7,925 nt of DNA, taken from assembly GCA_945906715.1 (NCBI GenBank), contig CAMDRK010000112.1, positions 1 to 7,925 of the forward strand, given 5' to 3'. The position numbers and the translations under genes are program-made. Source of the stretch: Nitrospira lenta. GTDB lineage: Bacteria > Nitrospirota > Nitrospiria > Nitrospirales > Nitrospiraceae. Positions 1 through 6,119 of this stretch are shown here, in pieces (positions within the stretch are counted from its first letter, which is position 1; each line of letters opens with the position of its first letter). The notes under the pieces are model-generated. The model ran no database searches, was not told where the DNA came from, and saw only the letters and a list, made by a program, of their open reading frames with translations.

Positions 1-125
1 CCAATGCGCTGGAAGCGCCCTAGGCAAAAATCGTAACGTCCAAAGGTCATAAAGTCGCTGGCTCAGAAAATCAGGAGACTTGAAGATTTTCGAACTTGAC
101 GACCTTCAGACTTCTCATAATTCTT

Positions 126-908
126 ATGTCATCCCCTATCATTCATTTCGATCATGCCACCTTTGGGTTCCCTGGGGTGGTGGCTCTTGAGGATATCTCG
201 CTTGAGATTCAATCCGGCGAGTTCGTAGGGGTTATCGGGCCCAACGGATCAGGAAAGACAACCCTCTGCCGCGCGGTCCTTGGTTTGATGGCTCCGATGA
301 AGGGGCATCTGAAAATTTTCGATTGCGCCTGTGATGAGCTACGCTGTCACCACCGAGCCAGGATCGGCTACCTGCCTCAGAAAGGAGTGGTCGATCGTAA
401 CTTTCCCGTCACGGTACTGGAAACCGTCATGATGGGGCGGTACGGCACATTAGGTCTGTTCGCACGGCCATCAGGGAAAGACCGTAAGATCGCGCTGGAC
501 GCCCTGGCTCATGTGGGGATGGAGGGGCATCGAGACGACGCGCTGGGCCACCTTTCCGGAGGACAGCAGCAACGGGTCTTCATTGCCAGAGCGTTGGCCC
601 AGCAACCGGATGTGTTGCTGCTCGATGAGCCGACGACCGGACTGGATATTACGACGCAGCACAATGTTATCGAGTTGGTGCAGCATCTGCACGAAGAGTT
701 GGGTTTAACCGTACTCTTGATCACCCACGACATCAACATGATCCGTTCGCGGGTGGACCGGCTCGTACTCCTCAAGACCCGCCTTTACGCCGCCGGGCCT
801 CCTGCCGATGTGCTAAAGCCAGAGATCCTCAGCCAGGTTTACGGCAAAGACCTTGTTATTACAGAGAAAGACCTCGTCATTGTCGAGGATTATCACCACC
901 ATCACTGA
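126..908 (+). CDS. Metal-ion ABC transporter ATP-binding protein (ZnuC/MntB/TroB type)
   Basis: Cytoplasmic ATPase that would power uptake of a divalent metal (Zn2+ or Mn2+) through the permease encoded next to it. The 260-aa protein has every ABC motif: Walker A GPNGSGKT (residues 38-45), Q-loop Gln85 in YLPQK, signature LSGGQ (143-147), Walker B LLLDEP with Asp167 and Glu168, and switch His201. The motif around the Q-loop (PQK followed by FPVTV) is typical of the metal-importer subfamily. I chose ATG at 126, giving MSSPIIHFDH. A TTG at 96 would add ten residues, but no ribosome binding site sits at a useful distance from either start; AGGAG at 73-77 is too far. The protein ends in four histidines (DYHHHH), which could bind metal. 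The permease starts 12 bp after the stop, so the two are probably co-transcribed. The exact metal cannot be read from this subunit. Confidence 0.93.
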   Translation: MSSPIIHFDHATFGFPGVVALEDISLEIQSGEFVGVIGPNGSGKTTLCRAVLGLMAPMKGHLKIFDCACDELRCHHRARIGYLPQKGVVDRNFPVTVLETVMMGRYGTLGLFARPSGKDRKIALDALAHVGMEGHRDDALGHLSGGQQQRVFIARALAQQPDVLLLDEPTTGLDITTQHNVIELVQHLHEELGLTVLLITHDINMIRSRVDRLVLLKTRLYAAGPPADVLKPEILSQVYGKDLVITEKDLVIVEDYHHHH

Positions 909-920
909 CCATTCTGCAAG

Positions 921-1745
921 ATGATTGACCTCCTCACCTATGACTTCATGCAGCGCTCCCTCCTCGCCGCGGCGATGGTGGGGGGGCTCTGCTCGGTCAT
1001 CGGTGTCTTTGTCGTATTACGAGGGTTGGCGTTTATGGGGGCCGGTACGGCCCATGCGGCGTTTGCCGGAGTCGCACTCGGTTATCTTATTGGCTGGCCG
1101 CCGTTGCTCATGGCCATTCTCTTCGGTCTCGCCACAGTCTGGATCACGGGATGGGTGGAAGAAAAGGGCCGGATGAAGCTGGATGTCTCCATCGGCATTC
1201 TCTATACCGCCACCATGGCACTGGCCATTCTCTTCATCGGCCTCATGAAGACCTATAACGCCGAGATCTATGGGTATCTCTTCGGAAATGTGCTTGCCGT
1301 GACTAGCGAGGAGCTGGGCATAATTGCCGGGTTGAGCATCGTCGTCATTGGTGCGATTGTGCTGTTCTCGAAAGAACTGTACTTTATTGCATTCGACCAG
1401 GAAATGGCGGAAGCTTCCGGCGTACCGGCCCGGCGCATATTTTTTCTCTTACTGACCCTGATTGCGCTCACGGTGGTGATATCGCTCAAGACTGTCGGTG
1501 CAATTCTTGTCTTCGCGATGATCCTGATACCAGCGTCCACCGCCTACCAACTGACTCATAGTCTCTCGACGCTGACCTGGTATTCGGTCCTTATTGGAAT
1601 TACCTGCTCAGTGGGAGGAGTGCTTATCTCTTCCTACTGGGATATTCCCTCCGGTCCTGCCATTGTGTTGCTCGCCACAGTGTTGTTCTTTGTTGCGGTC
1701 ATTTTTTCTCCCAAGCGACAGCGGCAATCTCTTGCCGCTACTTGA
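921..1745 (+). CDS. Metal-ion ABC transporter permease (ABC-3 family, ZnuB/MntC type)
   Basis: Inner-membrane channel subunit of the metal importer, 274 aa, the usual family length. The sequence is mostly hydrophobic, with about eight membrane helices (roughly 12-35, 41-76, 91-108, 129-149, 170-208, 216-238 and 244-262, some containing two spans). Family hallmarks are visible: GLAFMGAGTAHAAFAGVALG (residues 35-54), a cytoplasmic loop EEKGRMKLDVSIGILYT (80-96), and the coupling-helix region FDQEMAEASGVP (158-169) that contacts the ATPase. The short C-terminus is basic (SPKRQRQS). The ATG at 921 has only a weak upstream ribosome binding site, which suggests translational coupling to the ATPase gene 12 bp upstream. 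The last codons form a perfect 8-bp hairpin. The transported ion (zinc, manganese or iron) is not settled. Confidence 0.93.
   Translation: MIDLLTYDFMQRSLLAAAMVGGLCSVIGVFVVLRGLAFMGAGTAHAAFAGVALGYLIGWPPLLMAILFGLATVWITGWVEEKGRMKLDVSIGILYTATMALAILFIGLMKTYNAEIYGYLFGNVLAVTSEELGIIAGLSIVVIGAIVLFSKELYFIAFDQEMAEASGVPARRIFFLLLTLIALTVVISLKTVGAILVFAMILIPASTAYQLTHSLSTLTWYSVLIGITCSVGGVLISSYWDIPSGPAIVLLATVLFFVAVIFSPKRQRQSLAAT
1720..1739 (+). terminator. Perfect 8-bp hairpin at the end of the permease gene
   Basis: AGCGGCAA (1720-1727) and TTGCCGCT (1732-1739) pair perfectly around a TCTC loop. The stem lies inside the last codons of the permease gene and ends three bases before its stop codon. No U-tract follows, so it is a possible terminator or 3' stabilising stem rather than a textbook one. 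Confidence 0.35.
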
Positions 1746-2049
1746 TTCCAACTCCACATCACGCATTACTATCTGAATTCTCGCCGACTTTCATCTTGGC
1801 TCTCCTCCTGTAGGGCTATCCATACAATGCTGTGTCGACTATGAGACATTACTCTTCATAGGGAGGGTGTCAGGGCTGCCACGGAATCTCCTAGGAACGG
1901 TGAGGACCGTAAGTATTCATAGTGAATAGGCAATTCTGGTCATCAGATCACAATGGAGTAGAGTGCGGGGTACCGAACTTGCCTTGCTGACACGGAGAAA
2001 TGCTTATATGTAAGCCATTCACACCAATACATTACGGAGGGTTTATTCA
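1746..2049. other. 304-bp intergenic region, leader of the outer-membrane protein gene
   Basis: I see no gene or recognisable RNA here. It holds a 15-bp dyad, TATTCA-tag-TGAATA, at 1914-1928 that could be an operator, and ends in a strong ribosome binding site, GGAGG at 2036-2040, 9 nt before the ATG at 2050. A weak promoter-like stretch lies around 1984-2012 (CTGACA at 1987-1992, TATATG at 2005-2010), but the spacing is too short to call it. Confidence 0.5.
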
Positions 2050-2688
2050 ATGGGTATCGTTATAGCTCGATGGGGTTTAGCAGCTTTCATGGTGATGAGC
2101 GCGCTTGCCTTGAGCAGCCAAGCAAAGGCAGAAGAATGGAAGATGGAACAGGGTGGAATTGAGCAAGGCAAAGTTGTGCTCGGTATGCGCGCAGGATTTG
2201 CCCCATTGACCCAATCACTCACTAATGAATTTCGAAGTTCTACGGACGTCGGTTCCCTTGTGAATTTCCAAGCCATGTATAGCCTCAACAAGTGGCTCCT
2301 GGCCGGGATGATGTTGGAATGGGAACGCCATGGAGTGAATCAAGAACGGCCCTTCCGGGACTTAGGCCATCAAGACACAGTCTCTGTCCTCCCGACCGTT
2401 GAAGTCCGTCCGGTCAAATTCGGCCCGGTTGTTCCCTATGCCAATATGAGCTTCGGGGTAAACGTGAATGGCTTTGGAGAAAACGCCGGTAACCAAATTA
2501 GCCCTAGCAACACCTTTGCGTGGAGACTTGGCTGGGGTGCTGATTATATGCTGACCAAGCAGTTTGCGTTGAATACGGAAATGGCCTACAAGCGCAATGA
2601 CGGGCATGCGACTGTGAACGGAGGTCTCAACAACGACTGGAATGCCTCGTCCTTCGGGTTTTTCTTCGGCGCCAAACTCTTCTTTTAG
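2050..2688 (+). CDS. Small outer-membrane beta-barrel protein
   Basis: Predicted exported protein of 212 aa. Residues 1-27 form a signal peptide: hydrophobic core LAAFMVMSALAL, then a signal peptidase I site after AKA (25-27). The mature 185 aa alternate polar and hydrophobic residues with Gly and aromatics, as in eight-stranded barrels (for example the strands near VLPTVEVRPV, NTFAWRLGWGADYML and QFALNTEMAY). It ends in SSFGFFFGAKLFF, a C-terminal strand with terminal Phe typical of substrates of the BAM assembly machine. The start is well fixed by GGAGG 9 nt upstream. Size and shape recall OmpW- or OprF-like small barrels, but I do not recognise a specific family or substrate. It is a single-gene unit, with a long upstream gap and a strong hairpin downstream. 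Its position next to a metal importer invites, but does not prove, a link to metal supply. Confidence 0.85.
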   Translation: MGIVIARWGLAAFMVMSALALSSQAKAEEWKMEQGGIEQGKVVLGMRAGFAPLTQSLTNEFRSSTDVGSLVNFQAMYSLNKWLLAGMMLEWERHGVNQERPFRDLGHQDTVSVLPTVEVRPVKFGPVVPYANMSFGVNVNGFGENAGNQISPSNTFAWRLGWGADYMLTKQFALNTEMAYKRNDGHATVNGGLNNDWNASSFGFFFGAKLFF

Positions 2689-2711
2689 TTTCTGAATACT
2701 CGAAGCTTGAG

Positions 2712-2748
2712 TGATGCGGAGCCCCAGGTTTGCGGGGGCTCCGCATCA
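2712..2748 (+). terminator. Strong 14-bp hairpin after the outer-membrane protein gene
   Basis: TGATGCGGAGCCCC (2712-2725) pairs perfectly with GGGGCTCCGCATCA (2735-2748) around a 9-nt loop, 23 nt after the stop of the outer-membrane protein gene. The stem is very GC-rich, but no U-tract follows. It lies between convergent genes and probably marks the 3' end of the upstream transcript. Confidence 0.65.
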
Positions 2749-2779
2749 TGTCCGATAGAGGGACAGGGACAAATGATGC
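2743..2779 (-). terminator. Second hairpin, overlapping the first, past the acetyltransferase gene
   Basis: GCATCATGTCC (2743-2753) can pair with GGAC (2767-2770) plus ATGATGC (2773-2779), leaving a two-A bulge. It lies 20 bp past the stop of the minus-strand acetyltransferase gene and shares bases 2743-2748 with the other hairpin, so the two folds exclude each other. There is no U-tract. Confidence 0.35.
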
Positions 2780-2798
2780 CGGACTCGGAGATGGCTCG

Positions 2799-3230
2799 CT
2801 ATTCCGGTCGGCCTTGCTTGGATCGGCTCCAAACCATCCCAGTCTGCTCCTTCGAGCTAAACCCGAGCTTTTCGTAAAAGCCAGGCATGCGGGTGCAGAG
2901 CCAGAAGAGTTCGACTTTCTTGAGGCGAGGGTGGGTTAGGATGCGCTGGACAATGTTCGCTCCGACACCTCGACGCTGATAGGTCTTGTCGACAATCACA
3001 TCCCAGATGGTCGCCCGGTAGACATAGTCGGTTAATACCCGGCCAAATCCGACCAGCAGATCCCCATCCCAAGCGGTTACGGCCACATCGGTGTGGCGCA
3101 ACATCTCGCGTGCATCCTCAAGGGTTCGTCCTTTGGCCCATGGCGCTTGCTGGTAGAGGCGAACGAGCTTGGCTGGGTCGAGGTTCTTCTTTTCGGAAAA
3201 GGTGATGGTGGGCTTGAGGGGTGGGGGCAT
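2799..3230 (-). CDS. GNAT-family N-acetyltransferase
   Basis: Predicted cytoplasmic enzyme of 143 aa that transfers an acetyl group from acetyl-CoA to an amine of unknown identity. The GNAT core is clear: a strand VAVTAWDGDLLVGFGRVLTD (about 49-68), strand WDVIVDKTYQ (76-85), the acetyl-CoA pyrophosphate-binding motif A QRRGVG (85-90) with the following helix ANIVQRIL, and the C-terminal strand-helix ELFWLCTRMPGFYEKLGF (97-114). The FYEKLGF element is the standard end of the fold. The ATG at 3230 is the earliest possible start, because a stop codon lies two codons upstream; the ribosome binding site is weak (GGGAG lies too far back). The gene is divergent from a small zinc-ribbon gene across 62 bp and convergent with the outer-membrane protein gene. 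The substrate cannot be predicted. Confidence 0.9.
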   Translation of the reverse strand: MPPPLKPTITFSEKKNLDPAKLVRLYQQAPWAKGRTLEDAREMLRHTDVAVTAWDGDLLVGFGRVLTDYVYRATIWDVIVDKTYQRRGVGANIVQRILTHPRLKKVELFWLCTRMPGFYEKLGFSSKEQTGMVWSRSKQGRPE

Positions 3231-3292
3231 CTTGTATTAGATTATCTCCCAGGTATAGCTAAAAAAATCACGCGGAGTGTACGAGGAACATC

Positions 3293-3472
3293 ATGACAAC
3301 GCAAGTACGAACCTGCCCAAGGTGCGCGCAGCTGATGTGGTTGACAGAAGACCAGTACGAACGGCTGGATGAGGAAACCATCCGCGGAAAATGTCCTCAA
3401 TGCGGATCGACGGTTCGCTTCAAGCTTGTATCACAAGGCGAAAACGCGGCCGGCCCTAAAATGGGCCACTGA
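3293..3472 (+). CDS. Small zinc-ribbon protein (59 aa)
   Basis: A short gene with good support. It codes for 59 aa starting MTTQVRTCPRC and has two CxxC knuckles, CPRC (residues 8-11) and CPQC (34-37), separated by 22 residues. This is the pattern of a four-cysteine zinc ribbon. The sequence after the second knuckle (GSTVRFKLV) fits the closing beta hairpin of such a fold. The ATG at 3293 has a ribosome binding site, GAGGA at 3283-3287, 5 nt upstream. It is divergent from the acetyltransferase gene, with a 62-bp shared upstream region containing a weak promoter-like pair (TTGTAT at 3232, TATAGC at 3254). Such proteins may bind nucleic acid or protein partners; the function here is unknown. 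Confidence 0.78.
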   Translation: MTTQVRTCPRCAQLMWLTEDQYERLDEETIRGKCPQCGSTVRFKLVSQGENAAGPKMGH

Positions 3473-3480
3473 CCGCGTAG

Positions 3481-3558
3481 CGAAGTGAAAAGTTTTGAGT
3501 TATAAGTTCTGAGTTAGCAAGGAAACTCATCACTCAACACTCAGAACTCAAAACTTCG
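3481..3558. repeat. Heptanucleotide-repeat hairpin between convergent genes
   Basis: The left arm has 7-nt units GTTTTGA, GTTATAA, GTTCTGA, GTTAGCA (3492-3519). The right arm has ACTCATC, ACTCAAC, ACTCAGA, ACTCAAA (3525-3552), which is the same motif on the other strand. Bases 3490-3501 pair perfectly with 3545-3556 (12 bp). Then exactly one 7-nt unit (3502-3508) bulges out and 3509-3514 pair with 3539-3544. CGAAGT at 3481-3486 can also pair with ACTTCG at 3553-3558. It fills the gap between the zinc-ribbon gene and the minus-strand gene ending at 3562, so a bidirectional terminator role is likely. Confidence 0.75.
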
Positions 3559-3561
3559 GCC

Positions 3562-3984
3562 TCACATTCCCCGCCCGGCTCCGTCCAGCTCCGGCTTGTT
3601 GCCTGGTAGGATTTTGTTCAAGGTGGATCGATACTCGCCTGTGCGTCCTTGGTCGCTCAGTCCGACTTCGATTTCTTTATCCCGCTGCATTCGTTCCAGA
3701 TGGTCGAGCACCGAGAGGAGTGGATGAATCGAACCGAGCAATCGGCCGACTTCGAAGGCTTCCAGCGATTCCACAAATAATTCATTCAGGCCTCTATAGG
3801 AAGTTCCGGCGCTCTGGCTCCTGAATCGGGAGACGATCTCTTCGTACTCTTCGATCGCCTCAAACTTGGGCCTCACGCCGGTCGGCACCGCCGACAGGTG
3901 AACGATCGGCGGCAATTTTGACGCATAGATCTTCAACTGAGCAATCAATCCCCCTATCACGTCCAGCACATCTGCAGTTTGCAT
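3562..3984 (-). CDS. Hypothetical protein downstream of rluD (140 aa)
   Basis: I do not recognise this family. The 140-aa protein has no signal peptide or membrane segment and looks mainly helical and soluble. Its N-terminal part is hydrophobic-amphipathic (DVLDVIGGLIAQLKIYASKL). The middle is acidic (KFEAIEEYEEIVSRF, about 40-54), followed by a helical stretch FVESLEAFEVGRLLGSIHPLLSVLDHLERM (about 70-99). The tail is flexible and Gly/Pro-rich (GNKPELDGAGRGM). The ATG at 3984 is supported by AAAGGA about 7 nt upstream. It follows rluD on the same strand after 47 bp and is probably co-transcribed with it. It is convergent with the zinc-ribbon gene across the heptad-repeat hairpin. The reading is intact, with a plausible start and composition, so it is likely a real gene. 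Confidence 0.72.
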   Translation of the reverse strand: MQTADVLDVIGGLIAQLKIYASKLPPIVHLSAVPTGVRPKFEAIEEYEEIVSRFRSQSAGTSYRGLNELFVESLEAFEVGRLLGSIHPLLSVLDHLERMQRDKEIEVGLSDQGRTGEYRSTLNKILPGNKPELDGAGRGM

Positions 3985-4031
3985 GACCTATCCTTTGAGG
4001 CGGCGTTGAATGAGCCAAGCTGAGGACCCTA

Positions 4032-4997
4032 TCAAGACTTTCCGACACCGTGAGGAGGCGTGAGACTATCAAGGGCCTGAACCACCAGCTCAATGTCGGA
4101 TGGAAACGGCTTTGTATATTCCTGAAACTCACCAGTGGAAGGGTGACGGAAGCCGAGGGTCCTCGCATGCAACATTACGCGAGGGATCTCGATATCCTCT
4201 ACCATGCAGACTTTCTTTCCGCCGTAGGTCTGATCTCCAAGAATCGGATGGCCCAGGGATGTCAGATGGACACGGAGCTGATGCGTCCTGCCTGTACGTG
4301 GGTACAAGAGAACATGGGAGGCCAGTTTCCCGAAACGATGGTCAACCTTGTATTCCGTCACAGATTCCTTTGGGCGTGCCGTGTGCGCTGAGAACTTTTT
4401 CCGTTCCTTCTTGTCACGGCCAATCGCCAGCTCGATCAACCCATGTCCTTTTTTAGGCACGCCTGAGATCAGTGCCTCGTACACCCGTGTGATCGTGTGA
4501 TTTTTAAATTGAGCCGAAAGAGCACGATGGGCTTCGTCTGTCTTCGCAATCACCATCACGCCTGAGGTATCCTTGTCCAGACGATGGACCAGTCCAGGCC
4601 TTTCTTTCCCGCCAATCGTCGATACCGTGCCGCCGGAAGTCTGAAAATGATGGAGGAGGGCGTTGACCAGCGTCCCGGCCCAATGACCAGGCGCGGGATG
4701 GACTACCAGACCGGTCGGTTTATTGAGCAGCAGCAACGCGTCGTCTTCGTAGAGAATCTCAAGTGGAATCGACTCACCCTTAAGTTCCAGCGGCTCCGCT
4801 TTCGGAATATCGAAGGCGATCATATCGCCAGGCTTGATCTTTTGACTGGGCTTGACGACCTGACCGTTGATCCGCACACGCCCCTGCCCTATCAACCGTT
4901 GCACAGCCGACCGCGATATCTTGGGTTCACGATTGACCAGGAAAATATCCAATCGCTTGGGCTGCTCACCAGCCGTCACGACAAACTCAGTCACCAT
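4032..4997 (-). CDS. rluD: 23S rRNA pseudouridine synthase, RluD family
   Basis: Predicted enzyme that isomerises uridines to pseudouridine in 23S rRNA (helix 69 for E. coli RluD). The 321-aa length is normal. An S4 RNA-binding domain covers about 13-75 (RLDIFLVN, SRSAVQRLIGQGRVRINGQ). The catalytic domain follows: NKPTGLVVHPAPGH (92-105), motif II HRLDKDTSG (138-146) with the catalytic Asp141, GRTHQLRVH (226-234) and HPILGDQTYGG (240-250). All key residues are present. The start at 4997 gives MVTEFVVTAGEQPKRLDIFL, matching the family's N-terminus, although the ribosome binding site is weak. The hypothetical gene 47 bp downstream is probably in the same transcript. The exact target uridines are inferred from the family; a RluA/RluC-type paralogue cannot be excluded from sequence alone. 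Confidence 0.94.
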   Translation of the reverse strand: MVTEFVVTAGEQPKRLDIFLVNREPKISRSAVQRLIGQGRVRINGQVVKPSQKIKPGDMIAFDIPKAEPLELKGESIPLEILYEDDALLLLNKPTGLVVHPAPGHWAGTLVNALLHHFQTSGGTVSTIGGKERPGLVHRLDKDTSGVMVIAKTDEAHRALSAQFKNHTITRVYEALISGVPKKGHGLIELAIGRDKKERKKFSAHTARPKESVTEYKVDHRFGKLASHVLLYPRTGRTHQLRVHLTSLGHPILGDQTYGGKKVCMVEDIEIPRVMLHARTLGFRHPSTGEFQEYTKPFPSDIELVVQALDSLTPPHGVGKS

Positions 4998-5360
4998 AGC
5001 TGAACAGCTTTCTCTAACTGGTTCCGGCCACGCTACTGCACATGCGGTTCAATTGCAATCGGAAGGTTAGCCGGTTTCTCAATAATTTCTCATCTGCTCA
5101 ACTTCGGCATGTCCAGATGCATCTTTTCCCATGCGGGCAGTTAAGACCTGTGCTCGCGCGCGGGATTCGTGCAGAAATCGGTGTTTTGCTTGCACGTTCG
5201 CATTAAAAATTATACTGATTAACATCGAAGCTGGGCATTTCCCATTCATGTCCTATTCAATTGTTCCCGGGTGATAACTGCCGAAAAAGTACCCTTCGAG
5301 CAATGAGATGTCGGAGTCACAGAAGGCGGCATCCTGAGCGAGCGCGATGAGGGCAACACT
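4998..5360. other. 363-bp divergent intergenic region between rluD and the lipoprotein gene
   Basis: I see no convincing gene. It must hold promoters for both rluD (minus) and the lipoprotein gene (plus). It contains a 10-bp perfect palindrome, AGATGCATCT at 5115-5124, nested within GCATG (5107-5111) and CATGC (5130-5134), an arrangement that could be an operator. A small AGCTG/CAGCT dyad abuts the rluD start. A short Arg-rich reading frame at 5303-5350 is not convincing. Confidence 0.5.
5186..5216 (+). promoter_or_regulatory. Likely promoter for the lipoprotein gene
   Basis: TATACT at 5211-5216 matches the sigma70 -10 consensus at five of six positions and sits in an AT-rich stretch (ATTAAAAATTATACTGATTAA). 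The -35 side is weak: TTGCTT at 5186-5191 gives a 19-bp spacer, and TTGCAC at 5190-5195 gives 15. If used, the transcript would have a leader of about 140 nt before the ATG at 5361. Confidence 0.4.
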
Positions 5361-6038
5361 ATGAGGCGAGGCAAAAGGATTCAAACCGCAGCAATCGGGA
5401 TGTTGTGTCTCACCGCACTCACTACCGGCGCATGTGTAACGCAGAGCACCTACGATACAACTGCCACTGATCTTGAAGCGGCGAAAGCCGAACTCCGCAG
5501 CGTCAGCACCGAAACGCAGGAGCTCGCCCAACAAGTCAGCGACCTCCAACAACTTCAGATTGGCATTGCAAGAGAAAGGGAAGTCGCCTCGTCGGCGCTC
5601 AAGCAAGCCAGGAAGGTGGTGAAGGCCGAGCGTGCCGCGTCGCAAATACGGTTGAGCAAACTCACTCGTACGATCCAAGACCTGACCACCCAGCAGAAGA
5701 GCCTGCGGTACGCGGTCAAACATTCGACCGAAGAGCAGGCCAGGCTGCAATCAGCCGTGGAATATCATACGTCAAAACTTGGTGAGGCAGATGGATTCAG
5801 TACAACATCAGTCCCTCCACCGGCGCAAACAGCCCTTGTTCCTCCAGTACACACTCTAGTTCCGAATGAATCCGTCCCCAAGCCGACAGTGACGACAACG
5901 GCTGCACCAGTAAATCAGCCCGCGGCGAACCCCAAGCCGCAGTCGGCAGGCAATCAGCTTCCAGGGCCAGTCGAAGAGGACTGGTTGTCCTTCTTCAAGA
6001 ATTGGATTACTTCATTCTGGCAATCGATTTTCTTCTAA
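5361..6038 (+). CDS. Coiled-coil lipoprotein with Pro/Thr-rich linker and aromatic C-terminal tail
   Basis: Predicted cell-envelope lipoprotein of 225 aa. The N-terminus MRRGKR plus a hydrophobic stretch ends in TTGAC, placing the lipidated cysteine at Cys25; Thr at -3 makes the lipobox imperfect. Residues about 31-140 form a long charged, Ala/Leu/Gln-rich helix with heptad character, a probable coiled coil. Residues 141-205 are a Pro/Thr/Ala/Val-rich linker (VPPPAQTALVPP, KPTVTTTAAPV), apparently unstructured. The last 19 residues, DWLSFFKNWITSFWQSIFF, hold three Trp and five Phe. The ATG at 5361 has GAGGG 7 nt upstream. It looks like a single-gene unit with its own promoter, facing a convergent DUF2934 gene. 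The layout suggests a periplasmic spacer or scaffold between membrane and wall. No named family is recognised. Confidence 0.85.
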   Translation: MRRGKRIQTAAIGMLCLTALTTGACVTQSTYDTTATDLEAAKAELRSVSTETQELAQQVSDLQQLQIGIAREREVASSALKQARKVVKAERAASQIRLSKLTRTIQDLTTQQKSLRYAVKHSTEEQARLQSAVEYHTSKLGEADGFSTTSVPPPAQTALVPPVHTLVPNESVPKPTVTTTAAPVNQPAANPKPQSAGNQLPGPVEEDWLSFFKNWITSFWQSIFF

Positions 6039-6073
6039 CCAGGAGGGATGGTCGATGGCGGGCACGTCGGTCA

Positions 6074-6119
6074 GTGAATGAAATGGCTCGACCAGTGAGA
6101 CGTGAGCTCTTTCATTCAC
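6074..6119. terminator. Hairpin between convergent lipoprotein and DUF2934 genes
   Basis: GTGAATGAAA (6074-6083) pairs perfectly with TTTCATTCAC (6110-6119). Inside, GCTC (6086-6089) can pair with GAGC (6104-6107) across a 2x2 mismatch. The right arm overlaps the stop codon of the minus-strand gene. There is no U-tract on either side; a bidirectional transcript end is likely. Confidence 0.5.

Noticed and set aside
1..23. Possible C-terminus NALEAP-stop of an upstream gene, perhaps the importer's substrate-binding protein.
   Set aside because: Six codons only; the other two frames also stop within 55 bases, so the frame cannot be assigned.
96..125. TTG start adding ten residues to the ABC ATPase.
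   Set aside because: No ribosome binding site at a proper distance; the added residues do not fit the family's N-terminus, and ATG at 126 does.
4584..5003. 139-codon plus-strand frame antisense to rluD.
   Set aside because: rluD on the other strand has all family motifs; this frame mirrors its codons and resembles nothing known.
5303..5350. 15-codon Arg-rich leader peptide MRCRSHRRRHPERAR before the lipoprotein gene.
   Set aside because: Weak ribosome binding site and composition as expected by chance; no attenuator structure seen.
5253..5750. 165-codon minus-strand frame overlapping the lipoprotein gene.
   Set aside because: The plus-strand gene has a ribosome binding site, a lipobox and a coiled coil; the minus frame has none of these.
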